Positions 35,534-46,173 of a DNA stretch of 64,000 bases are shown here, in pieces. A program made the position numbers and the translations under genes. The notes beneath the pieces are model-generated. The model made no database searches and was not told the DNA's origin. It saw only the letters and a program-made list of their open reading frames with translations. How positions within the stretch are numbered: position 1 is the first letter of the stretch; each line of letters starts with the position of its first letter. The stretch covers positions 2,480,001 to 2,544,000 of the forward strand of contig CM007990.1 of the NCBI GenBank assembly GCA_002189035.1. Reading direction: 5' to 3'. The DNA comes from Utricularia gibba. Taxonomy: Eukaryota; Streptophyta; Magnoliopsida; Lamiales; Lentibulariaceae.

Positions 35534-36650
35534 TCCCACATTCATTGTGGAATGAGGACCGTGAAGAATTTTGTGCAATACGAGATTTATGGGGACAATG
35601 ATGCTCAGAAACTTTGGATTCTCTAATATTGAAGAAGATTCTTGTTGCGTGAAGCCAATATCATTCACTAGATTATGGTGATCGTCAATGGCATTTGATG
35701 AAGAATTCAAAAAGACATATATATAATTTTTGGGATAAGAGGAAATCTAGGGGTGCCTTCAATTCAAGGAACATGGTTTATCTATAACCATCTTCTCACA
35801 AGGAAGGTAATGGATGGTTAGCATTGGAAATTCGATTTATGCTGCTACATTGGCTGGTTTCACCTATTCTTCCTTCACCATAAGTTGATTGGATTAATTT
35901 TACAAGCGCTTAGTTTTGAGCTGGTTGTAATACTCTTGATAATTTGCAAGACAAATCTTGAGATGGAAGAGAAGGATGACTTTCGATACTAACTTGTTTA
36001 TAGACTCAAAAGAGCAATATTTTTCCCTATACCAATGTGCAATTGAATGCCAAGTCCATAACTTGTCGAGAACCAAAACTTTGTAGAAGAGATTTAGCTT
36101 TTTTAAAAAAAAATAACCAAAACAACAAGAGATGTTTAGTTTCAAATAATGGAAATCAGTATTTTTTTTGTGATCCAATTCACTCTAATGCCTTTCAAGG
36201 ACTTGCCTGAATAGAAAACAAGGGTTTTCTTTGGCAACCAGTATTTGTTCATAATCCAACTCGTTCTAATGTCTTTCGGGGTCTTGCTTAAATAGAAAAT
36301 AAGGGTTTTCTTTATTCCTATTGATCATAAATTCTTTTATTTTATTCTTTTTTCAAGTATGATGGCCTTCCAGTAATTGGATGTCGTCACACTATCAGTG
36401 AAGTTTAACTAGAATTTGGAAGAGGGATTTGTATGAGATACCCAAAATATGAACAAATTGTATTGTAATCACAAGAACTACTAGAATTGGTACATCTCGT
36501 ATAATTGTTTATACAACCAGTATTAATGGGGAAGTGTGTACAATTGTCCTAATGTTGTGTGTCATTTCCTCAACAAATTTTAAATATATAAAACGTAGAA
36601 CACAAAAGAGCATAGTACGAGTATCGATCTTAGAGAGTTGTTTTGTGAAA
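35534..36650. other. Unassigned AT-rich DNA
   Basis: Continues the sequence interrupted by the hAT-like element. No domain recognised. It includes a short direct duplication at 36153-36316. Confidence 0.4.
36153..36316 (+). repeat. Tandem direct duplication, unit about 86 bp
   Basis: CAGTATTT...GATCCAATTCACTCTAATG and CAGTATTT...AATCCAACTCGTTCTAATG begin two adjacent copies. Both continue into an AGAAAA(C/T)AAGGGTTTTCTTT block. About 85% alike by eye. Confidence 0.75.
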
Positions 36651-37772
36651 AGTGTTTTGTAGGAAATTTCACAAATTGTCACGGATTTGTAAAAGAGGGC
36701 TTGAAATGCAGAAATAAAAGTTATAACTTAAGTGATGGACCTTGACTAAGGGTTATAGTTCTTGGGAATGAGATTCCGCTTCCTTCTTTTGTCTATCCTC
36801 GCCTCGGTTTTCACTGGTTCCTTCTGAATAGCTGGTTATAGGAGCTAGGAATAGCCTACTCTCCCTTACATTCTAATTGACAAGGAGGCACGGGAATAGT
36901 CTCATGTAATTCCCCCTTGGACGATTAAGAAGACAAGAGGTCACTACTCGTCCACTATCGCAGTACCTCAGCCACGAACAATATGCTACTTCCCTCGAAC
37001 CGGTAGGGTTGGAGTTGGTGCTCTTTACCTTGCTCTTCATTAAGATCCGCGAGGAGTGGCCAGCTACTCATAGACTGTGACTAGGAGTCGTTACAGAAAT
37101 ACTGCAACAAGATGCGTGGAAGTATGCAAAATCCAGAGTGAATTCAGCAAAGAACCCAAGTTTAGTACTCAAGATTTGGAAGAAAACTTCATCTACTCCC
37201 AGAAACTAAAAGAGTTTAGCCACAAAGGACCATGAAAACAGAAACGAAAATGGAAGCTAAAGTGTTCTTCCTCTCTTGGAGAAAGTTCAAAAGTGTAACA
37301 TCTCAAAAGTTGAAAAATCCAAAAATAAGTGTTTCGAGTTGATTTTATATCAGTTCCCACATGCATTAACTCCTTCTGGTCATCTTCCCATCATTCCTTC
37401 TGTTTCGCGTTCATCACCAGCTTTCCTTAGCATGAAAGTTAACGTCCAATCATTGCTGCAGACTCTGACATGCGGTAAGTCATGGACCTTAACTAGTGTT
37501 AGTCTTCTGCTCAAAATTGTTCCAAGTCGCATGCAAGGCATGAGAAGTCAAAGTCTAACCTCTTGCAATACTCATGCAACACTCCATGACTGCTTCCTGA
37601 CATATTTCGGTCAAAGTGCATGAAAAAGACAAAGAAAATATATACAAAATAGAAAAAGAGTAATTTTCTAATAAAATCAAATATTTAACAATAAGACTTC
37701 TAATTTGGGTGACTTAACATTAGATTAATATATAATAATACATAATAATAAACTAGAAAATGACACCTAACA
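36650..37772 (-). mobile_element. 3' LTR of Athila-like element 3
   Basis: On the minus strand it starts TGTTAGGTGTCATTTTCTAG at 37772 and follows the 5' LTR at 7717-8905, including the CCAACTCCAACCCTACCGG and GGGAATGAGATTCCGC-type blocks. The far end near 36650 is where similarity to element 1 fades. It sits at the 3' end of a minus-strand ORF3 remnant. Confidence 0.8.
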
Positions 37773-38585
37773 TATTCTTCCATACTTAAATCATGCTTGT
37801 CCTCAAGTATGAAAATCATAATAATCCACGAAAAAGGACATAACCTAAGTCATGATGCATTACTAAGGCACATTCATCCTACATCAGGTATTTACTCTAA
37901 TTCTTTTTCTATCCTTCAATCAAATTAAGGATAGTCCATCAAGTTTGCATGTATCACATAAAGACTTATACACTAACATTATCATGGTAAATAAAAGCAA
38001 CAAGGAGCACATACTATAGTGACTAAAGAACTCTTCTTTTTTCTCTTTTTTTTTCTTCTTTTTTTTTATGAGAGAGAGGTCCCCGCTTAGGGGAAGAATG
38101 TTTGGATTACTAAACCTTATGTGTGGTGGTTACCACAGTTTCGTCAAACATCCTTACATTTGGCACCTCAAATATTTTTTCTTCTCTTTTCTTTTCGGTC
38201 TCGGTCTGGTCACTATAGGAGCAGAAAAAAATTATTCACAACATAATATATACAAGGAATGAAAATGTAGTCATAGTCATGGTATAGTCTTTCCTAAAAC
38301 ATGCAACAAAAGCTTGATATCTAGAAAGAAAAATAATTGGAGTATTTTCCTAGCAACAAGGAATTCATGAACCTAAGCATGATCAATCCTAGAAATTCTA
38401 GCCTTATTCATGAAAATAAATATACTTGAGGAGCATAGTGGAGATTTTTCACAAACAAAAACAAAAAAAGAAAAATGAAACATGAAGCATGAAAGAAAAA
38501 AGAAAAAATTCAATATAGTAACACATAAGTCCTAATGCCCAAAGAATACTAAAAATTAAAAAGAAACGTAAAATCCTCCCCCACA
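37773..38585 (-). mobile_element. 3' untranslated region of Athila-like element 3
   Basis: Reverse counterpart of 13427-14214, including the GTGGTTACCACAG block at about 38118-38140, the GTCCCCGC block at about 38080, and the purine-rich tract after ORF3 (AAGTGTGGGGGAGGA on the minus strand, about 38574-38590). No coding sequence. Confidence 0.7.
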
Positions 38586-39770
38586 CTTAATTCAAGTGCA
38601 GCATAGGGTACCTTAGTCATAGGGCATTTCAAAGTGTGAAGCAATAGCCATAAGAGTGTCCACTTTCATGGAAAGCGCAGAAACTTGTTTCTGAAGACTC
38701 TGAATAGCTAGCAGAAGGGTATGCTTGGTGGGGCTTGATGGTGCAGCGCTCAAGGGGATGTCTGTTGGTGCACCGTATGGGTTCACAATGGAGGGAGGCA
38801 TGGAAGTAATGATACTCTTGGTACCCGCTTGCACAAAAACAGCCTTCCTTTCAATCTCCTTCAGGTAGCTACAATAAAACAAGTCATCTAAATCTAGATA
38901 ACGAAAATGATTGTCTACCTGAGGAGTCTATTTGTCAAGGTTAACTTTCAGGTGTTGGGCGAGCTTGGTGATGAGGGAAGCAATGGGGAACACCCTCTCA
39001 TTCTTAGCGATGATGGAATGCATTTGAGTTGCAATCCACCATCCCAAATTAATGGACAGCTTCTTCATCATCGTCCATAGGAAAAACACAATAACCTTTG
39101 CAATGATGCTGGTGCCTTGTCGCGTTGCACTGTAACAATCTCCCAAATATCTGTTCAACACTAAAAGAGCACGGGCCCTCAAGTAATGGGCCTTGAGTTT
39201 GTGTACAGAATATGAGGGCTCACAGACAGACATGGATGCATAGACATTCATCACATTAAAATGTTCGGGATGATGACAGTAGGCTTGGAGGTAACGTGTA
39301 GTGGCTAAATCAGATTCAGAAATAAACCCTAAAGTCACATTAAAATCATTGATAGACATACAAAAATTTTTACTACCAAGGTGAAAAGAAATCAATTCCT
39401 CAACAAGGGGATTTCCACCCACATCCTCAAACATAAAAGTTGTATAAAATTCAAATACAAGTTTGGGATATACCGGCAAACTAATTTCAGAAAATCTATG
39501 CCACTTAGGGGAAGCATCAAAAAATCGCTTGATATCATCAAGCAAGTTCAGATGCACTAAAGTAGACGTATGTAATTTAAAATGAAACAAAATTCTACGC
39601 GAGGTTAAGAGATTAAATAAGGGTTGAGCGTTTTTATCCGAAAATCTCACAATGTTTTTCAGTTGAGTCCAAGTAGGGGACTCCAGGGCTCGGTCTCGTC
39701 AAAATTTTGTGCGACCGCTCTACCCTTTACCAGGCTATGTGGGCTGAGTTGCCTCGTCAACATCCTATTG
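38586..39770 (-). pseudogene. Athila-type third ORF remnant, element 3
   Basis: The minus-strand counterpart of 12240-13426, with the same stretches (FSDKNAQPLFNLLTSRRILF, KLHTSTLVHLNLLDDI, NPLVEELISFHLGSKNF, WWIATQMHSIIAKNERVFPI). The main frame (39650-38928) stays open further than in element 1, through the position where element 1 has a stop after 12746, but breaks before the final piece (38882-38613). Similarity to element 1 ends abruptly near 39770, so pol, gag and the 5' LTR are missing. Confidence 0.78.
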
Positions 39771-39784
39771 ATAGGACAGCTTCC

Positions 39785-40385
39785 CAAAAATATGAACATG
39801 TCTGTGACAGATCTTCATGTGTCAAGGCCTTTGACCTTGTCACAATCACTGAAGGCCATAGTCATAAGCTAGGATGGCTATGAGTGTTTGTAGAGAAGTT
39901 TCATTCTTGGTACACCTTTTAGGTACTTGAGAACATGTAGCATAGTAGCAAATTGAAGCTTAGTTGTAGAGCACATATAGTAGACTAAAATTTGTACTAC
40001 ATGTGAGATGTTCAGTCTGGTTAGTGACAAATAGATCAATTTTTCAATCAGTTGTTTATATGATGTCAAGTCTTTAATTTCATATGAGTCTTGTTGACGT
40101 AGTTGATGACTCCTGTCTGGGGATTTTTGACATAGAAAAATCCATTGCCTTGAATAAACAATTTCTACTGCAAGAAAATACTAAGATTGACCGAGATCCT
40201 TCAATATGAATTGAGTTTTTAAGAAGTCAACTAATGATTCTAGTAACTCTTTGGATGAACTACCAATTACAATATCATCAATGTATACTAGCAAGGCAAT
40301 AAAGTCATCATAAGACTTATATGAGGGTAGCCGGATTTTGTGGAAAAGTGCATGCATGCGACCTGTGTTTTGCTCTATCTGCACT
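39785..40385 (-). pseudogene. Copia element 4: C-terminal RT and RNase H start
   Basis: Minus strand. FIALLVYIDDIVIGSSSKEL (40291 down to about 40230) is the Copia RT active-site block with YIDD. LIEKLIYLSLTRLNISHVVQ and TMLHVLKYLKGVPRMKLLY (about 40060-39890) are the usual following region. Frames break between them. The left end meets Athila-like element 3 near 39780. The upstream part of the RT lies beyond a later insertion, at 42240-42636. Confidence 0.82.
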
Positions 40386-40389
40386 AGGA

Positions 40390-41150
40390 CTTACTTGTGA
40401 ATTGCTTGTACGTGGCTTGCTAGTATGTGGATGTGTGGGTTGCACTGCGTTAGATACATAGACTGTGGCTGATGCACATAAAAAAATTTTGATGATAAAA
40501 GGCAAGCTCAAATCTAAAAAGTCGAGCTATATATATAAAAAATAAAAGAGAAGAAGAGAAAAGCAGAGAGGTACAAAAGGTGGGCACACTAGAAAAGCCG
40601 TGCTGTAAAAAAAAATCTTGTAGAAAATAAGAGCTTGAGGCTTAGACACTATGAGCTCATCATTTTCCTTGAATATTTTTAGTGGTCTGGCCAACCGCTC
40701 TAGGAGAAATAAGGATGAACAAAGGGAAGGGAATGTGACTAAGTCATAGTGGAAGAGTTCTCAAGTCTCTATGCTCTTGTTTAGTACCTTCATGTGCATC
40801 ATTTTCATTTTCAACCACCACTTTTGTTATAAGTTATATGTGTCTTGCAAGGTAAAACTCATACATGTCACTGTTAGTATGCTACTGCCTGTTAGGATCA
40901 AGTTCGTACTTGTGCAGATGTGATTTTTGAACACTTGAAGCATGCGAGTAACCTCTACTATCTGTGCTTGAGTGAAACTATTCTTACCAGCACTTGCTAC
41001 CTCTTCTCTTCACTCCTTGCATGGATAGCACGAATCGGAAACCTTTTCTTTGCCTCAGCAGACTCAATCTTAGATAGTTTTTGTTCTCTTTTTTTTTTTT
41101 TTTTTTTGTTTTAGACTTGAGGACAAGTCTAGAGTCGTTAAAGGATAGTG
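40390..41150 (+). mobile_element. 3' untranslated end of a gypsy element inserted into the Copia RT
   Basis: Non-coding. It ends in AGACTTGAGGACAAGTCTAG, a T20-like run just before, and AAAGGATAGTG directly ahead of an LTR start. The same ending style (GGACTTGAGGATAAGTC...ACATAGTG) precedes the LTR at 58145, so it is probably the 3' end of a related gypsy element whose coding part is lost. The left border is uncertain. Confidence 0.5.
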
Positions 41151-42239
41151 TGATAACACCGTTTTTATTGTGGTTTTATATATATTTTTAAGTGTATTTT
41201 GTAGGGTTAAATGTTGTTTAGTGTGCTAAATTGTCTTCTTTTGCGTATGTAGACTATAAAAATGTGTTTATTGTGAAAACAGGCTCAATTGGCAACAATT
41301 GAGCCGAAAACTCTAATATTTCGTCTAGTCTGTATTTTAAGTCTTACCAGGGTAAGAGCTAGTACTGTAGTAACGCATTTTCCGCGATGACAAATCAAAG
41401 GGGACAAAAAAGCTGTGCAAAAGTCACTTTATGTTGAAAGTAGCCGCCCTTCTGAGAAGATAAGATTTGTAGCAAAGATCTCCCTTCTAGAAGCTTGAGG
41501 AAAAAGCTACCCTTACTTTTGAGCTGCAAAAGGGAAAAGGAAGGGAGAGAGAAAAAAAGGACGCACTGTGCACGCAAAGTGCACAAACAGACAAACACCA
41601 ACGAAGAGGGAGCAAGGAGCACTTCGTTTCTCCGGCAAACATCTCCGGCAACCTCCAGATCTACGTTTCTACACTACCTTTCTGCCCAGAAACTTGATTT
41701 TCAACATATCTACGACCGAGAGCGACCGCTAGACACTTTATTTTCTATTTTGTGCACTTCCATTTCATTGACGAACTCACTAATGTTACTTTATGCATTT
41801 TTATGCTTTCTGTTATGTTCTTGCACCTTGTCATGAACGATAAATCCTCTGTAGACCTTATTTCAGTTTATGAACATGTTCTTTCTTAAGCCTTTCCTGT
41901 TTGCCTTTAAGTGTAACATGCTATTTACTATTCTCGCAAACCCATGATCTACTTTCAAGCGTTTTAAAGCTGGATTTAAGGCTATGGGCTCTCTTGAGTG
42001 ACACAAGAGCTAGAGCCTGTTGTAAAACCTAGTAAAATCACTCTTATTTTATGTTTCCTATGCATTCATGTTAATTTCAATGTCTCTTGCAACCATTTCC
42101 GGTGGATTCGACCCTTGTTTGCCACACTACATTAATTCCTGTGATTTGTGTAATAGAATAGCTAGGTTTATAAATTTCTTTTGATGTGTTGAATGTGCTA
42201 GACCGCGACACTTAGTAACCTCATTCTAAACGTTCATCA
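41151..42239 (+). mobile_element. Gypsy LTR, 1089 bp
   Basis: Starts TGATAACACC and ends CGTTCATCA, with the phrase GGTGGATTCGACCC typical of long Athila/Tat LTRs near 42100. Copia RT coding sequence (minus strand) resumes directly at 42240. No matching second LTR is in the window, so with the preceding fragment this is a truncated 3' end. Confidence 0.7.
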
Positions 42240-42636
42240 GCTCCATTGCTTGAGAGATTGTTTGAGACCATATAATGATTTTTAGAGTTAGCATATGAGT
42301 TTCCCACCTCTCCTTGCTCGTCGGTTATGTTGGTAGCTTTTAAGGACCTCCATGTGTATGCATTCGTCCAAATCCCTATTTAGGAAAGCATTATCAATAT
42401 CGAGTTGTCATAGTACCCACGAGTTGGATGTTGCAAGTGCAAAGAAGGTCCTTATGATGCTTTGCAACTAGACTAAAAGTTTCTTCATAGTTAAAGCTAT
42501 GTACTTGGCTTACCCCTCTTGCCACCAACCTGGCTTTTTTTTCTTTTAAAAATATTATCATATAAGAGTTTAATCTTATAGACTCACTTGTAACCAATGA
42601 CATGAGTATCATGAGGTATCTTCATGATTTCCCAAG
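42240..42636 (-). pseudogene. Copia element 4: N-terminal RT
   Basis: Minus strand. Reads WVYKIKL, then KKARLVARGVSQVHSFNYEE (42540 down to about 42481), a decayed AFLNRDLDECIHMEV segment and KSLYGLKQSLKQWS at the very edge. This is the standard start of a Copia reverse transcriptase. It is separated from the integrase side by the chromovirus at 42637-49333 and from the YIDD block by the gypsy LTR at 41151-42239. Confidence 0.82.
42632..42636 (+). repeat. Left target-site duplication of the chromovirus (CCAAG)
   Basis: Exact match to 49334-49338. Confidence 0.92.
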
Positions 42637-43241
42637 TGATGAGCCCCAGGAAGATAATGAAGTGTATTTGAAGAATGATGAGGAGTTTGTCCAAGTGAAC
42701 ACATTAGAAACAAAGATGATTCCACCAAGACCAATGACTAGGAGCAAGACAAAGATGGTTGAAGATACACTTAAGGCTCTACTCAATACCATTGGAATCA
42801 AACATGGGCTTGAAGACATCCCATCAAAAGAGCTTAACTACTTGAAGGTGGATTTACCATAAAGCATTGGGCTTGTTAGACTTTTCTATTTCATTTAGTT
42901 TGGGCTATATAATGTTAGAGCCCAATTCTAGAGTATAAATACTCTAGAGATGTTCTATTTCAAGACTTTTAGTCATTTTTCATATATGTGGTGAGGATTC
43001 TCCTCCTCTTTGAGTGCTTGTACACTCTTAACATATCAAATTTTGAGCTTGTGGCGTTCTAGGATTATCACTTCCAATCACTTCTCTTTTCTGAAGTATG
43101 GCTCCTAATTTTCTTTGTTTCGAAGTCTGGTTGCATGAGATTCATTCTCTTGAGGGTAGACTTGGGTAGGTTACTTTCTAAGCTTCAGAATCATCGCTTG
43201 TTCGTGGGTTGCTAATCTCAATAGATTAGAGGGTCACATCA
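42637..43241 (+). repeat. 5' LTR of the chromovirus
   Basis: TGATGAGCCCC...GGGTCACATCA. The first 225 bases repeat the last codons of the polyprotein, up to the stop at 42859-42861. TATAAATA at 42934-42941 is the likely promoter TATA box. Confidence 0.95.
42934..42941 (+). promoter_or_regulatory. LTR TATA box
   Basis: TATAAATA inside GAGTATAAATACTC, repeated in the 3' LTR at 49026-49033. It lies after the coding part, as expected for the U3/R boundary. Confidence 0.65.
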
Positions 43242-43243
43242 TT

Positions 43244-43255
43244 TGGTATCAGAGC
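43244..43255 (+). other. Primer-binding site for initiator tRNA-Met
   Basis: TGGTATCAGAGC two bases after the 5' LTR matches the complement of the plant initiator tRNA-Met 3' end. Confidence 0.93.
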
Positions 43256-44076
43256 TTTGGGTTCCTTCTCCTTATTATTATCCTGTTCTTGTTTGAGTTC
43301 TTCCATTCTTGCCTATTCAAAAAAAAAAAAAAAAGAAACGTTCAAGCCAAGTCCTTCTTAGTACTTTTGGCTTTAGCACAAAAAAAAAAAAAGGGTTCAC
43401 AGAAAGTTGATTGAAAAGGAGCTCGAAATTGAGTGTCAATTGAATAGCAAGAGCACATTGAATATCATTTTCAAGTGTGTAAGAGGATAAGGAGTGTGAA
43501 GGTGAACATCCATCACCCATCACTATCATCCATTATTGTGTATGTTTTTTTTTGTGACCCATCTCTCTACTTTTCCCATTCCACCAAGCAACAACTTTAT
43601 TGTTGTTTTTCTTATCTTCAATTCCCATCCCCTGTCATTTACGTGTCCCCACCTTTCCATTTGACTATTCTCTTTGTTGATTGTCCATTCCTGTATTTCT
43701 ACAGTTTAGCAAGCAGCACATTTCGTGTGTAGTACTCTATTCTCTGATTTCATATGTTCTTACCTTGTTATCCATCCCTCCTATTTATCTACTCCAACAA
43801 GCAACCAATTTCATTTAAAAACACTTCCCTTTGTGTCCATCATGAGATTATTACCACTGCCACCCTCACCTAACTCCATCATAATATCCTAGTCAATACC
43901 AATCTGGAAGTGATTAGTTCTTAAGGTGCCATGAGGTAAAGCATGATGATGTTATGGAGTGCATCAAGGACTTGAAGTTTGAGGATTGAATGGTAAACCT
44001 TGTGTGTGTTTCTTTATTCTTTTAGTTTAGTCTCTTTTCTTCTTTGCTGCTCGTTTTCTTTTGTCCTGTATTTAGG
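43256..44076 (+). mobile_element. Untranslated leader of the chromovirus
   Basis: About 820 bases between primer site and gag start without a coding frame; two poly-A runs (near 43319 and 43381) are present. Confidence 0.7.
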
Positions 44077-46173
44077 ATGTCAAATTCCAGAAGTGAGCAT
44101 GAAAAGGATGACTCATCGGATGAGAGGTTCACTTTGAAAGCTATGCAACAGGAATTCACAAGATTGCATCGCATTCTGGAAAACATAAATGTCAGGCTTG
44201 ATGAACACGAAAATTCTTTGCAAAATGTTGCAAGAGCACGAAGACAAGATAATTATGCTGCTGGAAGGGGTCGAGGCAGTCAAATGCATCAACGCATCAA
44301 CACTGAACATGACGTAAGTGATCAACGAAGTGCAAGGACTGTTGGAAGAAGAGATCGAATCCTGAATACTGATGAAGAAGATGACTACATTGAACATAGT
44401 GAAAATGATTTTGTACATGGGGATACAAGAAGATTTCGAGATCAGGGAGGTAGGAGAGATGGAGGAAGAATTGGAAAGGATGTTAACAACATCAAGATGA
44501 AGATACCTCAATTTCAAGGAAAGAATGATCCAGATGCATATCTCCAGTGGGAAACAAGAGTAGAACATGTCTTTGATTGTAACAATTTTTCTGAAGAAAA
44601 GAAAATCAGATTGGCCTCCATGGAATTTAGTGACTATGCTGTAATTTGGTGGGATCAATTGGTGGCTAAAAGAAGGATTGACTCTGAAGAACCAATTCAT
44701 ACTTGGGGCGAGATGAAAAGAATTATGAGGAGGCGGTTTGTTCCAAACCATTACCAAAGAGATGTTTATCAACGTTTGCAAAATCTCAAGCAGGGCTCAA
44801 GGCCAGTGGAGGAATATTGGCAGGAAATGGAGATCTTAATGATTAGAGCTCATGTTCATGAAGATAGGGAAGCAACTATGGCTAGGTTTCTTCATGGGAT
44901 GAATAAGGAGATTGCAAATATTGTGGAGCTTCATCACTACATTGAGATGGAGGACATGATTCATATGGCCACAAAAGTTGAGAAACAACTCTCTAACAAG
45001 AGTTTTGCTCGAGATTTCAACAAGAGACCTCCTGGTTCAAGATTTGGAGGCACCAAAGAGTTACTGGAGAGAAATAAGGGGAAGTTATCCACAGAAAACT
45101 TGAAATTCAACATCTCATCAAGTTCCAAGCATGGGGAGCGAATACCACCTCCAAAGGGCACTACAAGGAACATAAAATGTTTCAAATGTTTGGGGCATGG
45201 ACATATTGCTTCTGAATGTCCAAATAAACGAGCAATGGTGATAAGAGGCAATGGAGAAGTGGTTAGTGAAGATGAGGATGATCTGGTGGAGACCGAAGCT
45301 GAATTGAGTGATGAGGATGAATTGCCTGTTTCTGGAGAAGTCTTAGTCACTCTAAGAACACTTAACATTGGAGTGAAGGATAATGATGGGCAAAGGGAAA
45401 ACTTGTTTCAAACACGATGCTTTGTTAATGGGAAAGTTTGTAGCCTGATTATTGATGGAGGTAGTTGCACTAATGTTGCCAGCAACATCTTGGTGGAGAA
45501 ATTGAGACTACCAACCGTGAGGCACCCTAAGCCTTACAATTTGCAGTGGTTCAATGAGGGAAGTGAAGTGAAGGTTACCAAACAAGTGCTTGTGGCGTTT
45601 TCCATAGGGAGATATGAAGATGAAGTCTTATGTGATGTTGTCCCTATGCATGCAAGTCATATTCTTCTTGGGAGGCCTTGGGAATATGATAGAAAAGCAT
45701 TTCATGATGGTTTCAAGAACAGGTATTCCTTCAATCATAATGGACGCTCCATCACACTTGCTCCATTATCTCCAAAGGAGGCACATGAAGATCAAGTCAG
45801 AATCCTGAGTGATGCTAGAGTCCTACATAGTGATAATGGAAAGCACAAGGAGGTCGTTCCTAAGGGAGAAGAGAAGAGTGGAGTGAAAATGAGTGAAAAA
45901 AATATGCGAAAAAGTGGAGAGAAAAGAAGAGATGGGAAGGAATTGAGTGAAAAAAAGGATGAAAATGAGCGCAAAACAGAAAGTGGAAACATAAGAGTTT
46001 TAGAAATTGAGAGACACTTACTTCATGCTAGGCAACCATTCATTCTACTCATGTATAAGGATGAAGTTCCTACTTCCCCTAACCATGCTTCATCCATTCC
46101 ATCTTGTGTTGTGTCTCTCTTACAGGTATATGAAGATATTTTTCCAGAAGAACTTCAAGGCTTACCCCCCTTA
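44077..46173 (+). CDS. Chromovirus gag-protease
   Basis: ATG at 44077 follows TTTAGG. The N-terminus is charged and probably coiled. The capsid region runs [48 protein letters not shown] and [21 protein letters not shown] zinc knuckle, [14 protein letters not shown], lies at about 45178-45219. The protease has [20 protein letters not shown] with DGG in place of DSG (common in this group) and [18 protein letters not shown]. An acidic-basic, low-complexity linker follows. The frame is open until about 46173, where RT coding continues one base out of phase. Gag and pol were therefore probably one long polyprotein. Confidence 0.92.

Noticed and set aside
44113-44781. 222-codon minus-strand ORF opposite gag
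   Set aside because: It is a mirror of the gag coding frame with no recognisable domain.
45418-45500. DGG instead of DSG in the chromovirus protease as a disabling change
   Set aside because: As I recall the family, DGGS is common in this chromovirus group, so it is not evidence of inactivity.
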